A DNA stretch of 64,000 nt from Oligoflexia bacterium. Its GTDB lineage: Bacteria; Bdellovibrionota_B; Oligoflexia; Oligoflexales; JAGOVF01. Shown here piece after piece: positions 7,905 to 16,426 of this stretch (position 1 is the stretch's first letter; each line of letters starts with the position of its first letter). The DNA lies in NCBI GenBank assembly GCA_030432875.1, contig JAUILP010000008.1:1-64000 (forward strand), in the 5' to 3' direction. The notes under the pieces are model-generated. The model was not told where the DNA came from, ran no database searches, and was given only the letters and a program-made list of their open reading frames with translations. Both the position numbers and the translations under genes were made by a program.

Positions 7905-9125
7905 TTAATAAGTCCCAAGCTCAAGAGCAAAAGCTAGGGCTAATCGTCCGAACAAGCCGACCCTAGCGCCGCTTTGATCGATATATTGTATGGTATCCAA
8001 CTTAGAATGAATTTTTTTATTGTTGTCCCGGGCACTCGTTTCATGAATAGTGACCGCCGGATACTTAAACCGAGTCCAAGAGGCGTGATCTGAGCAGGCA
8101 TAACCGCAGCGGTCATTTACCCAAGGTGTTTTCACATAATGGTCAATTAGATTTCGACTAAATTCAGTCAGCTCAGGATCGGTAAAGTCAGTAATGACCC
8201 CGATACTGGGACTTCCCGCATAGGCGGTCATATCAAGCTGTAAAACCCCAACGACATTTTGATTTTGCTGATAATAGAGTTCTGCGATTTCCTTTGAACC
8301 CTTTAATCCGACCTCTTCAGCGGCATATGCCATAAACTCTATCGTCCGGTCGGGTACAATGTGTTCTTCCATTAAAATCCTAATCACTTCAGTGAGGACT
8401 GCGATCCCACTGGCATTATCATCAGCCCCCGGAGCCTCCATTTTTTCTTTATTAAAGATAAGTCCCATTTGAATCGAATCCGCATGTCCGCCCAAAATCA
8501 CTTTTTCTTCAGGAAAGGTTTTTCCGGGAATGGTCAAAATAACGGACGGCTGTTTCCATTTTTTATGTTCAAAATAACGGACTTCTACCTCAGGATTGGC
8601 CTGACTCAGCTCTGTCCATCTGTCAAATATATATTTTTGCGATGACACTCCGGTGGACGTTGTATAATATCGATTTTTAAAACTGGATAGTGCGACTATT
8701 GACGCCATCAAATTTTGCTGAGAAACCTTACCGACAAGATGTTCTATGAGTGCGCGGTCGCTGATAAAATAAGGCACCCTAGGCGCGAAAGTTCTTATAT
8801 TTACCGGGTCCTTAAAAAGTGCCGAACCATCATCTGAGAAAAACCCACCGCAGCGATGTAAGGTTTCATGAATGAGGGCACTAATTTCTTCAATTTTGTC
8901 TGGTTCAATATTTAGCCAATATTCGTCTTCCTGATAGCTAACGGCGCCATGCTCCTGAATATCATTTTGACTTAAGATGAGTTTATAAGCCTCACCATCG
9001 ACCAAAATACGCTCAGTTTCTGCTTTATTTTTACCGCACCCGCTTAAAAATTCTATTACCGCGAACACACAAAAAACACACAAGTATCCGGAAAACCGAA
9101 ATGTTTTCATAATCAAGTCTTTCAT
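7905..9125 (-). CDS. M28-family zinc aminopeptidase, lipoprotein
   Basis: The protein (406 aa) carries a lipoprotein signal ending in the lipobox LSGC with Cys30. Residues about 125-406 match the M28 peptidase family of co-catalytic zinc aminopeptidases. Expected ligands and catalytic residues are H214 (LGGHADS), the bridging D235 (GADDNASG), E270/E271 (YAAEEVGLKGS), D298 (LQLDMTAY) and H373 (IHSKLDT). It should cleave N-terminal residues of peptides at the cell surface or in the periplasm. The region between the lipobox and the peptidase domain (31-120) is not recognised. A Met at residue 6 gives a cleaner signal peptide and may be the true start (9110). Neither start has a clear Shine-Dalgarno sequence. 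Confidence 0.9.
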   Translation of the reverse strand: MKDLIMKTFRFSGYLCVFCVFAVIEFLSGCGKNKAETERILVDGEAYKLILSQNDIQEHGAVSYQEDEYWLNIEPDKIEEISALIHETLHRCGGFFSDDGSALFKDPVNIRTFAPRVPYFISDRALIEHLVGKVSQQNLMASIVALSSFKNRYYTTSTGVSSQKYIFDRWTELSQANPEVEVRYFEHKKWKQPSVILTIPGKTFPEEKVILGGHADSIQMGLIFNKEKMEAPGADDNASGIAVLTEVIRILMEEHIVPDRTIEFMAYAAEEVGLKGSKEIAELYYQQNQNVVGVLQLDMTAYAGSPSIGVITDFTDPELTEFSRNLIDHYVKTPWVNDRCGYACSDHASWTRFKYPAVTIHETSARDNNKKIHSKLDTIQYIDQSGARVGLFGRLALAFALELGTY

Positions 9126-9250
9126 GCTAAAGGATTCAATTTTATCATTGTAGCATGAGAGCCGATAAAACTTGATGATTTTTTTTAGAAAAATGTCACG
9201 AATTGTATTTTGATGAAAAAAAAGAAAACCCGATAGAATCGCTCCAGAAC

Positions 9251-10174
9251 CTAAGATATGTCATCAGTTTCTTTGGTATACCGTAGCACGACATCACCCT
9301 CACCCTGAAAATCTAATTTCTGTAAATCAAGACTTTGCGTTCTGGTAGCAAATGGGGCAATTAATAAATTCACAATACCCAAAAACCCTCTCATAACCGA
9401 AGGCACATGCATCCATATTTTTAGCCAGGTTTTTTGTGTCAACCATTCGATAAAATATGCTTTCTCAATTTGTAAATGAGGCACATCAAAAAATATTCGG
9501 CTAATATGCGCCGGGTCAAAATAATGAGCGAAAAAAACTTTGCTCCCTTTGTTTTCTAGAGCATAAACACCATCATCAACATACTGAGCTACATAATCAG
9601 AACGAGCACAAAAGGATACGACAAAAACCCCCTTTGGTTTTAGTACCCGTGAAATTTCTTTTAGACCTTTTTTGATAGCCTCAAGAGACTCAATATGTTC
9701 GATCACAGAAATTGAGTAAATCGCATCGAAACTGCCGTCAGAAAATTCGTGCAATTGCGTGAGATCAGCGACCTTTAAATTGATTATTCCCTTTAAAATA
9801 TTCTTGTTGTGAGAGACCAAGTCTCTAACTTCATCCACGGCGACGGTCCAAATATCCGTTAAAGTAAACTCGCTATTGTTCTCTTCGGCAAGCATTAGCC
9901 CAACCATTTTGGGAGACCCCAAATCAAGGACTTTTTTCTGACTGAGACTCCCCAAGAGATTTTTTGTCAAAACAATTTCTGGATATCGGGACCAATTTTC
10001 AATCGGCTGCAAAACAAAGCCAATACTGCGTTTTATTCCGGCGCTTAAAGGTCCATTTAGCCTTAAAGCACGCAGCCCCAGCTTGACTCCCTGTCCAAAA
10101 AGCCGCAGGTAGTTTTTATATGTTTGCCTATAAGTATTTTGCATAGCATGTAACCCAACAAAAGGATGACGCAT
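9251..10174 (-). CDS. Class I SAM-dependent methyltransferase
   Basis: The core lies at about residues 78-230. It has a motif I variant VLDLGSPKM (82-90), an acidic strand, the post-I region FDAIYSISVIEHIES and a motif III block EISRVLKPKGVFVVSFC, all typical of Methyltransf_11 enzymes. Motif I lacks the usual second and third Gly, which is seen in some members but makes cofactor binding less certain. About 75 residues precede the domain and a hydrophobic stretch follows it (VMRGFLGIVNLLIAPF), so membrane association is possible. The substrate is unknown. It lies alone between an M28 peptidase and an exported protein on the same strand. A second start at residue 11 is possible. Confidence 0.85.
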   Translation of the reverse strand: MRHPFVGLHAMQNTYRQTYKNYLRLFGQGVKLGLRALRLNGPLSAGIKRSIGFVLQPIENWSRYPEIVLTKNLLGSLSQKKVLDLGSPKMVGLMLAEENNSEFTLTDIWTVAVDEVRDLVSHNKNILKGIINLKVADLTQLHEFSDGSFDAIYSISVIEHIESLEAIKKGLKEISRVLKPKGVFVVSFCARSDYVAQYVDDGVYALENKGSKVFFAHYFDPAHISRIFFDVPHLQIEKAYFIEWLTQKTWLKIWMHVPSVMRGFLGIVNLLIAPFATRTQSLDLQKLDFQGEGDVVLRYTKETDDIS

Positions 10175-10254
10175 TTAGAAAATGCTAAAATTTTTTTCCC
10201 CTGCCTACGTTACTTAATTCATCAGGGGAGAGCAAGTCACAGTATTCTCTAAAA

Positions 10255-10292
10255 AGAAAACAGCCACAGATAATTTTGCTGTGGCTGTTTCT
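10255..10292 (-). terminator. Intrinsic terminator after the exported protein gene (bidirectional form)
   Basis: The arms ACAGCCACAG (10260-10269) and CTGTGGCTGT (10279-10288) form a perfect 10-bp stem with a nine-base loop. The minus-strand transcript continues TTTTCTTTTT, and the plus strand has TTTCTT after the stem, so it can act in both directions. It lies 35 bases beyond the stop of the minus-strand gene at 10326 and separates it from the methyltransferase gene. Confidence 0.9.
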
Positions 10293-10325
10293 TAATTACA
10301 AAAATTGTAACTGTCTTAATGCGCT

Positions 10326-10937
10326 TTATTTGACAAGAGTAAAACCTTCTGTATCAAACTCAACTGGGCGTGAATCCTGAGCCATCGCATCATGATCTTC
10401 GTCGATTATGCCAAAAAAGAGGGTATCACCGTTGATACTAGCAATATTATAATCTTCAGCGCCCGCTTCAGGGAAAGGAACAGGCTGAAGAATCACATCA
10501 CCGGAGGCATCATAACCTGGAACAAAACAGACTTTACCGGTTACATCTTTATGAACTCCGGCTTGCCAGTCTTTATACTCACAAAATTCGATCATATTAA
10601 GTGCTTGAACGAGTTGGCTATCAGCAAATGCCACAAGAAATTTGGTACCTACGCGGTCTAAGTTTATGTATTTTCCCATATCCTTAGTTGTGTAGGTCCC
10701 TTCCATGGTTGCATCAGTCATCAAAGTACTGCAAGTACGGTCAGAAAAGACGCTCTCTGAGGTACTAAATTTTCCTGATGCATCAAAAGTATTAACGTAT
10801 TGCATAGAAACTTCGGCTTTTGGGTCAGCGGAATCAGTTAAGCAAGCACTGCGCCAGCTTCCTTCAATACCTGCTGCTAATAAGTTGGAACCGAGTAAAA
10901 AGGTAACACCAAAACTAAATAACGCGGTGAATTTCAC
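10326..10937 (-). CDS. Exported protein of unknown function
   Basis: A GTG at 10937 is preferred as start because AAAGGAG lies seven bases upstream and it opens a clean signal peptide (MKFTALFSFGVTFLLGSNLLAAG) with an Ala-rich cleavage site. The mature part (about 180 residues) begins GIEGSWRSAC and has repeated beta-strand patterns with two Cys pairs (SAC, TCS, EFC, KVC). This recalls small lipocalin-like domains that open with G-x-W, but I do not recognise a family. It is monocistronic, with its own strong terminator downstream. Confidence 0.75.
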   Translation of the reverse strand: MKFTALFSFGVTFLLGSNLLAAGIEGSWRSACLTDSADPKAEVSMQYVNTFDASGKFSTSESVFSDRTCSTLMTDATMEGTYTTKDMGKYINLDRVGTKFLVAFADSQLVQALNMIEFCEYKDWQAGVHKDVTGKVCFVPGYDASGDVILQPVPFPEAGAEDYNIASINGDTLFFGIIDEDHDAMAQDSRPVEFDTEGFTLVK

Positions 10938-11270
10938 AATGACACTCCTTTGCAAAAGATAATAATTTTGAAAAATGAACTTTAAAAAGATGGTGGATCA
11001 AAACCAGCCCCCTTGTCAAGCCAACTTTTTGGATAAGCCGCCAGTCGCAATATCTTTTTTGGATTATTATAGCGAATTCACCAATTTTTAATTAATAAAA
11101 ACATATATTTAATTATTTTTTTGCCTGAATTCCGCTTTAATATATTATGCCCCTTACGCTTAAACATAGAAAATAAACAGAAAAGACATTGGCAGGGGGG
11201 GGGACCTCTTTTAAGATAAGCAAAACATATTCGGTGTCGGCCAAAAATATAATTTTTGAAAGATCAAACC
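10938..11270. other. Divergent spacer with a nine-G tract
   Basis: The spacer is AT-rich and must hold the promoters of the exported protein (minus) and the DnaC-like gene (plus). The clearest feature is a run of nine G at 11195-11203, about 70 bases before the DnaC-like start, unusual in this AT-rich DNA. No reading frame or RNA is evident. Confidence 0.5.
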
Positions 11271-12185
11271 ATGTCCTCTGATTTAGTAAAGCGTTTTAAC
11301 GAACTGCAGGGTTTAGACGAATCCAAGGTACCTGCCCGATATTTAGCCGAACAAACATGTGCCTTAAAAAATCGCTGCGCGTTATGCAAATCTCGAGGGT
11401 TTATCTTTGAAGTTAGCGGTGCATTAACCACAGTCAACCTATGCTCCTGCGTAAAATCCTGCACCAAGTGCCTGGGACATGCTTCAAGTACTGATGCGTC
11501 GGGCATTTCTCAGCCCTGTAAATCTCCTCCACTCCATGTCACCCTAAGTCACTTTAATGCCGCGCAAATTCCTGCGAAGTATGCTCAGGCGTCTCTAGGA
11601 ACTTTTACTAATTTTTCAGGCAACGGTAAAGATGTGGTAATGTTTGTCCGCAACTGGATTTCCCATTTTAAACCCCGGGGGATAAAAGGCTTTATTCTTG
11701 GTGGGGGCGTCGGCGTTGGTAAAACCCATTTACTGGCAGGAGTTATCAAGGCGCTCGTGCTCAAAGGCTATAGTGCTGCCTTTGTCGATTTTTTTCAGTT
11801 ACTTGCGCAGCTACGTGAAGCATATGCATCAGATAAATCCGATGCGTCTCTTATACAGCCACTTATGTATACGGACCTTCTCGTTATCGATGAACTGGGC
11901 AAGGGTCGTAACACCGAGTGGGAACTCACTATTCTAGACCAACTGGTTATGGGTAGATATAATGAAAATAAAACGATTATTGCCTCCACAAACTATAATC
12001 TCAACGAAGATGTTCCGCTCAATCAAAATCTTTCCTTAGAAGAAGACAGTTTTTCTTACGGGAGTTTTGCGTCCCAGCAATATATGCCTTTGGCTCGTCG
12101 GGTAGGGCCACGAATTTATTCGCGCCTCAAAGAAATGTGCCATTTTACGCAGCTGAACGGTAAAGACATGCGAGGTGGTTCATAG
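11271..12185 (+). CDS. DnaC/IstB-like AAA+ ATPase with N-terminal Cys cluster
   Basis: From the ATG at 11271 the protein has 304 residues. Residues 30-70 hold a Cys-rich head (C36, C39, C58, C60, C64, C67) likely to bind zinc. Residues 120-300 form an AAA+ domain with Walker A GGGVGVGKT (144-152), Walker B LLVIDE (203-208) and sensor 1 IIASTN, as in the helicase loader DnaC and in IstB. No transposase lies beside it, so a helicase-loader role is more likely than an IS function. The tail after the AAA+ core (SFSYGSFASQQYMPLARR) is an insert before the final arginine region. The ribosome binding site is weak, and a TTG five codons earlier is an alternative start. Confidence 0.85.
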   Translation: MSSDLVKRFNELQGLDESKVPARYLAEQTCALKNRCALCKSRGFIFEVSGALTTVNLCSCVKSCTKCLGHASSTDASGISQPCKSPPLHVTLSHFNAAQIPAKYAQASLGTFTNFSGNGKDVVMFVRNWISHFKPRGIKGFILGGGVGVGKTHLLAGVIKALVLKGYSAAFVDFFQLLAQLREAYASDKSDASLIQPLMYTDLLVIDELGKGRNTEWELTILDQLVMGRYNENKTIIASTNYNLNEDVPLNQNLSLEEDSFSYGSFASQQYMPLARRVGPRIYSRLKEMCHFTQLNGKDMRGGS

Positions 12186-12355
12186 CCTCCCCTTCTCGCC
12201 ATCATGCCCATTGCCAGCTGCGCGATAGTTTTAAATATCTCGCTAAAAATCCTTTTTATTTTATCCAAGAACAAAATGCAGAAATCCAGCTAAACACCGC
12301 GGTTTTTGACTGCTGCGGGGGCCTGGGGCAATTTTTTGAACCCAAAGCTAATCAC

Positions 12356-13006
12356 ATGGTTATGTGTGAACTCTCTGCTTTATGGCTACGTTTTAAGGAC
12401 ATTTACGCCTTTGCCTTCGAAAATATTTATGCAAAAAAAGCCTTTCTGACCGAACTCGAGTTTTCCCGAGATGCAGTTAGCTACCTAAGTAAATTAATGC
12501 CCCAAGGTATTTCTTCCGGCCCGAATCTTATGTATTCGCATGGAAGTGTGGCCGAGACGCCTGAATATCATAGTGGAAAGAAACTTATTTTTTTAGCTTT
12601 GCTGATGACTTGGTACTTAAAAACGCGCTGCTGGCTCATACGCTTTGGCCAAGATTCTAGCGACTCACTTATCCCCAAAATACTCGGAGCCCTTAAAAAA
12701 AAGCCAGAGCCAACCGCACTTATGATCATCGGTATCAATAAACTTTGGGATGAGGCAAAACTCTTTGAGCTAGAGGTACTCCTTAATTTCGCCTATCACC
12801 ATAATTTTCCCATTTACCTAGAATTTATCTCCATGGAGGCGGCGCAAAAAAATCGAGGTCGTCCGGGAGAATTACCCCCTAAATCCCTTAAATTTGCCGA
12901 AAGACTCAAGGTAGCACAGGCGAAAAAAGTGAGTGGGTTACTCTCGGCACGCCAATGCTCTTTGATTAGCGAATTAAGCAATGGCCGTTTTTGGTTACGT
13001 GCTTAG
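12356..13006 (+). CDS. Hypothetical protein downstream of the DnaC-like gene
   Basis: From the first ATG the protein has 216 residues. It has a hydrophobic strand (KLIFLALLMTWYL), a possible P-loop-less NTPase look (PTALMIIGINKLWDEAK, similar in style to a Walker B strand) and a basic C-terminal third (AERLKVAQAKKVSG). I do not recognise a family. The same frame stays open upstream to 12164 and reads coding-like (QLRDSFKYLAKNPF, FDCCGGLGQFF) but contains no ATG, GTG or TTG, so the annotated start may be too short. It follows the DnaC-like gene on the same strand, and they are probably co-transcribed. DnaA/Hda-like homology was considered and not supported. Confidence 0.65.
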   Translation: MVMCELSALWLRFKDIYAFAFENIYAKKAFLTELEFSRDAVSYLSKLMPQGISSGPNLMYSHGSVAETPEYHSGKKLIFLALLMTWYLKTRCWLIRFGQDSSDSLIPKILGALKKKPEPTALMIIGINKLWDEAKLFELEVLLNFAYHHNFPIYLEFISMEAAQKNRGRPGELPPKSLKFAERLKVAQAKKVSGLLSARQCSLISELSNGRFWLRA

Positions 13007-13246
13007 ATCGAACTCTCTAATCTTAAATCTCATCAAACATAATACCCTTAGAGGACAGGTGCCCTTGTTATCAAATTAATTCTAGGCGTCATTTGGTATA
13101 GAGTACGTTGCTCGGCCAAGTACTACCACCGCAGCCTCTAATCAAAAATGGCTAATAATAGCTGTAAATTTAAAGATTTAGGGGATAATCATACAATAAC
13201 GGTCATCGGGTGGTAAGGAAAAATTAGTCTAAGCTATTCGACAACA

Positions 13247-13267
13247 ACTGATTTCAATGAAATCAGT
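13247..13267. promoter_or_regulatory. 9-3-9 palindrome upstream of a small lipoprotein gene
   Basis: The arms ACTGATTTC (13247-13255) and GAAATCAGT (13259-13267) are perfect and separated by AAT. A close relative with the same spacing occurs at 42496-42516, also upstream of a lipoprotein gene. Four T follow on the plus strand, so a weak terminator is an alternative reading. Confidence 0.4.
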
Positions 13268-13360
13268 TTTGGATAAAAAAGCTTGGGGCCCTTAAAGCCA
13301 TGTAGTAATGTCAGGGCAATTAAAGGTTATCGACAGTTAATCAAAAAAAAGGATAAAACT

Positions 13361-13645
13361 ATGAACAAGAAAACTAAATTTTCCATACTAGTGGCAGTGA
13401 GTGCACTATTCTTTGTGAGTTGTGGCGGGGTTTCACATTCAGGTGACAATCAACAAGATTCAGACCTAACGTCTTGCCACAATACATATAGGACCGCTTA
13501 TGCATATTGTTCGCAATTAAAAGCACGCTATCCAACTTGGTTTAATTCTCGTTACAATCATCACGATATGACTGATCCTATGGGCAACTGTGCTAATTCC
13601 TTTATGTGTGCTTCAGCACCAAAATATGTGTCAATTATTTTATAA
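13361..13645 (+). CDS. Small Cys-containing lipoprotein
   Basis: The start at 13361 is chosen because AAAGGAT lies nearby upstream and it opens a lipoprotein signal (MNKKTKFSILVAVSALFFVSC) with the lipobox FVSC. The mature peptide is about 73 residues with four further Cys (TSCHN, AYCSQL, GNCANS, FMCAS), suggesting two disulfides in the cell envelope. No family is recognised. It is alone between the DnaC-like pair and lysS, with about 350 bases of non-coding DNA upstream and 465 downstream. Confidence 0.7.
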   Translation: MNKKTKFSILVAVSALFFVSCGGVSHSGDNQQDSDLTSCHNTYRTAYAYCSQLKARYPTWFNSRYNHHDMTDPMGNCANSFMCASAPKYVSIIL

Positions 13646-14110
13646 TTATTATTTGAACATTTGTTCTAAAAGACAAACTCTTTTCATAGGGTTAGAAGCC
13701 CAATTTACCTTGATCGGCTATCAAATTATTTAGCCTAGCCTGAATTAATTGGGGTCAAATAAGCCCTTCTGTACTTTTGCTTGCAAATGTTCATGAAAGT
13801 TCCACTATCATATAAAATTGAAAGTGGAACCAAACTAAAGCCCTAGATTGGCATAATTTACTTTGTTATAAAGCCCCTCCAAAAGACCAAATTGCCATTC
13901 ATAAAATCCCCCTCAGTGACCTTGGCTAAAGAAATTATTTTTAATATTTTGCACGTGATAGACTTGACCTCAGACAAAGAGACCGTTAACGTTCCCTAAT
14001 GCCCTAAAAATTGGGCTAGAAAAATAAACATTTGGATTTTTAGCCTAAATTCTCTTTGCAACAAAAAATATTAAGTAATAATAAGACAAAAGGAACGAGG
14101 AATCTAAAGC
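13646..14110. other. Non-coding stretch upstream of lysS with one hairpin
   Basis: No reading frame stands out. An 8-bp inverted repeat GTTCCACT (13799-13806) / AGTGGAAC (13823-13830) with a 16-base loop is the only structure seen; it lacks a T tract. A ribosome binding site (GAGG) lies just before the lysS start. Confidence 0.4.
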
Positions 14111-15694
14111 ATGAACCAACCACTTTCTCCACACTGGGCTGATATAGCGGCTTTAAAAATTGTTAATAAACACCACAATAAAGAGAGCTATACTGTTGCT
14201 TCGGGCATAACCCCAAGTGGCAGAGTTCATATTGGCAACTTTAGAGAAGTTGTTACCGTTGATCTAGTCGCACGGGCATTAAAAAAGCTTGGCAAAACGG
14301 TACGGTTTATTTACAGCTGGGACAATTTTGATACCTTTAGAAAAGTTCCCAAAAATGTCCCCAGTCCAGAAGAATTTGCCCCCTATCTGCGCCGTCCTAT
14401 CGCGCGCATTCCTGATCCTTGGGGTAACTCCGATAGCTATGCCCAGGGTCGGATTCAACTATTTGAAGAAGAGCTCAAAAAGGTCGGCATTTATCCCGAA
14501 TATCGCTACCAAGAGACGCTCTATGCCAAAGGAACCTACGCAGAGTCTATAAAAAAGGCATTAGAGCACCGTGATGAGATAAAAGCGATCCTCGACAAAT
14601 ACAGAAGCGAGCCTCTTAACGAAGACTGGCTACCCACTTCTGTCTATTGTTCTAAATGCCAGAAAGATACCACCGAATATGAAAAATATTTAGGTGGTTA
14701 TGACTACCGATACAAATGTTCCTCTTGTGGCAACGAGGAAACACTGGACCTAAAAACATCACCCAATATTAAACTTGCCTGGCGGACAGATTGGCCTATG
14801 CGGTGGGAATTTGAAAAAGTAGATTTTGAGCCCGGGGGCAAAGATCACTCAAGCCAGGGCGGCTCCTATGATACGGCTAAAGAAATTTCTCAGCGGGTTT
14901 GGGGCTTTGATCCCCCTGTCTATCTCCAATATGATTTTGTCGCCATTAAAGGCGGCACAGGCAAAATGTCTTCATCATCTGGAGAGCTCTATACCTTAAG
15001 CGATGTCCTTGAAGTGTATACTCCGGCCATGGTGCGCTGGATATTTTCGGGACAGCGGCCAAACCATGACTTTTCCCTAGCCTTTGATGAAGATGTCATT
15101 AAGGTCTATGAAGAATTTGATCGTGCCGAAGAATTTGCCCTCAGCCCTTGCCCGAATCCTTCAGGAAAATGGCCGCTCATAAGAAGGTCTTATGAACTAT
15201 CTCTCGTTGATGAAAACGCAATTCCCAATAAAAAGCCCTTTAGGCCAGGTTTTAGAGACCTTTGTAACCGCCTGCAAATTTGTTCCGGCGACATTGAGAG
15301 GACACTAATTCGTTATTATGCTAATGACATACAAACAGAAGATGATCGGAAACAGTTTTTTGAGCGCGCCAGGTGTGCCCTAATCTGGCTAGATAAGCAT
15401 GCACCCGATATGTTTAAATACGAGATTCAGTCCTTGCGTAAACCAGATCCTGAGTCTGACAAATTAAAGTATGCTCTAGAACAGCTCAAATTGTTTATTT
15501 CCGAAAATAACCTTGATCGCGTAGATTCTAAAGAGCTCAATCAAAGAATATATGATATAGCGCGAGAAGCAGAAATTGAAGCTAAAGAGATATTTAAAGA
15601 GGTTTATCAACGTTTAATTGGTCGCGATCAAGGGCCAAGACTCCCCACATTTCTTAAGGAACTTGGCAAAGACCTGCTACTTGAACTATTATAA
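14111..15694 (+). CDS. lysS: Lysyl-tRNA synthetase, class I (archaeal type)
   Basis: The enzyme charges tRNA-Lys with lysine. It is a class I synthetase, unrelated to the class II LysRS of most bacteria: the HIGH box is HIGN (40-43, in TPSGRVHIGNF) and the KMSKS loop is KMSSS at K285. Between them is a zinc-binding pair CSKC...CSSC (residues about 179-205). The length of 527 aa is normal for bacterial class I LysRS (also known as LysK). The start has GAGG upstream. Bacteria with this form include spirochaetes, alphaproteobacteria and scattered others. Whether a class II copy exists elsewhere cannot be seen here. Confidence 0.95.
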   Translation: MNQPLSPHWADIAALKIVNKHHNKESYTVASGITPSGRVHIGNFREVVTVDLVARALKKLGKTVRFIYSWDNFDTFRKVPKNVPSPEEFAPYLRRPIARIPDPWGNSDSYAQGRIQLFEEELKKVGIYPEYRYQETLYAKGTYAESIKKALEHRDEIKAILDKYRSEPLNEDWLPTSVYCSKCQKDTTEYEKYLGGYDYRYKCSSCGNEETLDLKTSPNIKLAWRTDWPMRWEFEKVDFEPGGKDHSSQGGSYDTAKEISQRVWGFDPPVYLQYDFVAIKGGTGKMSSSSGELYTLSDVLEVYTPAMVRWIFSGQRPNHDFSLAFDEDVIKVYEEFDRAEEFALSPCPNPSGKWPLIRRSYELSLVDENAIPNKKPFRPGFRDLCNRLQICSGDIERTLIRYYANDIQTEDDRKQFFERARCALIWLDKHAPDMFKYEIQSLRKPDPESDKLKYALEQLKLFISENNLDRVDSKELNQRIYDIAREAEIEAKEIFKEVYQRLIGRDQGPRLPTFLKELGKDLLLELL

Positions 15695-15720
15695 TAATTC
15701 AGGTGACAAGGAGTTTCGCG

Positions 15721-16212
15721 TTGAGTTTTAAATTTTGCAAACTGATATTCATAGGTGGTTTTTCTATAGCTGTCGCCAGCGGCTGTACTTTTATGCGCAA
15801 AACCTTAGGTATTCAGCCACAAAAACCCAGTGTTGAACTCCTCAGTCTTGAAATACAAAGCATTGGTTTTGATAAAATCGATATGCTTGTTAATTTAAAT
15901 GTTACCAATCACAGCTCTGTAGATTTGGAACTCCTTAGCTTAGATTATGAAATAGTCTTTTTGGAGTCCCCCCTAGCGAGCGGCACATTTGCCACCAAAA
16001 CCATGCTAAAAGAAGGCAGTCCTCAGGTTATTCCCTTGCCCGTTAATATAGTAATCAAAAATTTTCTATCACTGAGTAAAGCGATATTTAAAAAAGACGT
16101 TGATGAAGATTTACATTTTTTGGGACAGGCCCACGTGGATACCGTTATGGGTGAGTACAATTTCAAATACGATCAAAAGAAAAAAATATCATCTTTAATC
16201 AAAAAACCCTAA
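15721..16212 (+). CDS. LEA14-like lipoprotein
   Basis: A TTG at 15721 is preferred as start because AAGGAG lies seven bases upstream; a GTG at 15703 is the alternative. The product opens with MSFKFCKLIFIGGFSIAVASGC, a lipoprotein signal with lipobox ASGC. The body (about 140 residues) has the beta-sandwich pattern of the LEA14/WHy (LEA_2) family: SLEIQSIGFDKIDMLVNLNVTNHSSVDLELL, a shared-strand motif, then PLPVNIVIKNF. Such proteins are envelope-located and of unclear role. It starts 26 bases after lysS and may be co-transcribed with it. Confidence 0.8.
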   Translation: MSFKFCKLIFIGGFSIAVASGCTFMRKTLGIQPQKPSVELLSLEIQSIGFDKIDMLVNLNVTNHSSVDLELLSLDYEIVFLESPLASGTFATKTMLKEGSPQVIPLPVNIVIKNFLSLSKAIFKKDVDEDLHFLGQAHVDTVMGEYNFKYDQKKKISSLIKKP

Positions 16213-16426
16213 AAAATACAACCCTTAAATTCCATTAACCCCATAAATTTAAACCTATTTCTATCCAAACGAGCCCGCAAGCCCAAAAATCTTGTCAATA
16301 CCAGATTAATCCCTTAGTATTAGGCCTTTATTAATAGAAATCCGAACACCGTTATTTGCTAAAAATTTGTTTTCTGAGAAAAATATAGCAGACTTAGCGC
16401 TATGCAACCTGGAATAGGGATTGCCC

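Noticed and set aside
11271-13006. The DnaC-like gene and the next gene as an IS21 istB pair
   Set aside because: No istA-type integrase is adjacent, no terminal repeats were seen, and the Cys-rich head is not typical of IstB.
13799-13830. Hairpin with AGTGGAACC before lysS that recalls a T-box element
   Set aside because: T-boxes need the TGGNACCGCG core, a specifier loop and a terminator. The sequence continues with AAAC and no T tract, and the organism is Gram-negative.
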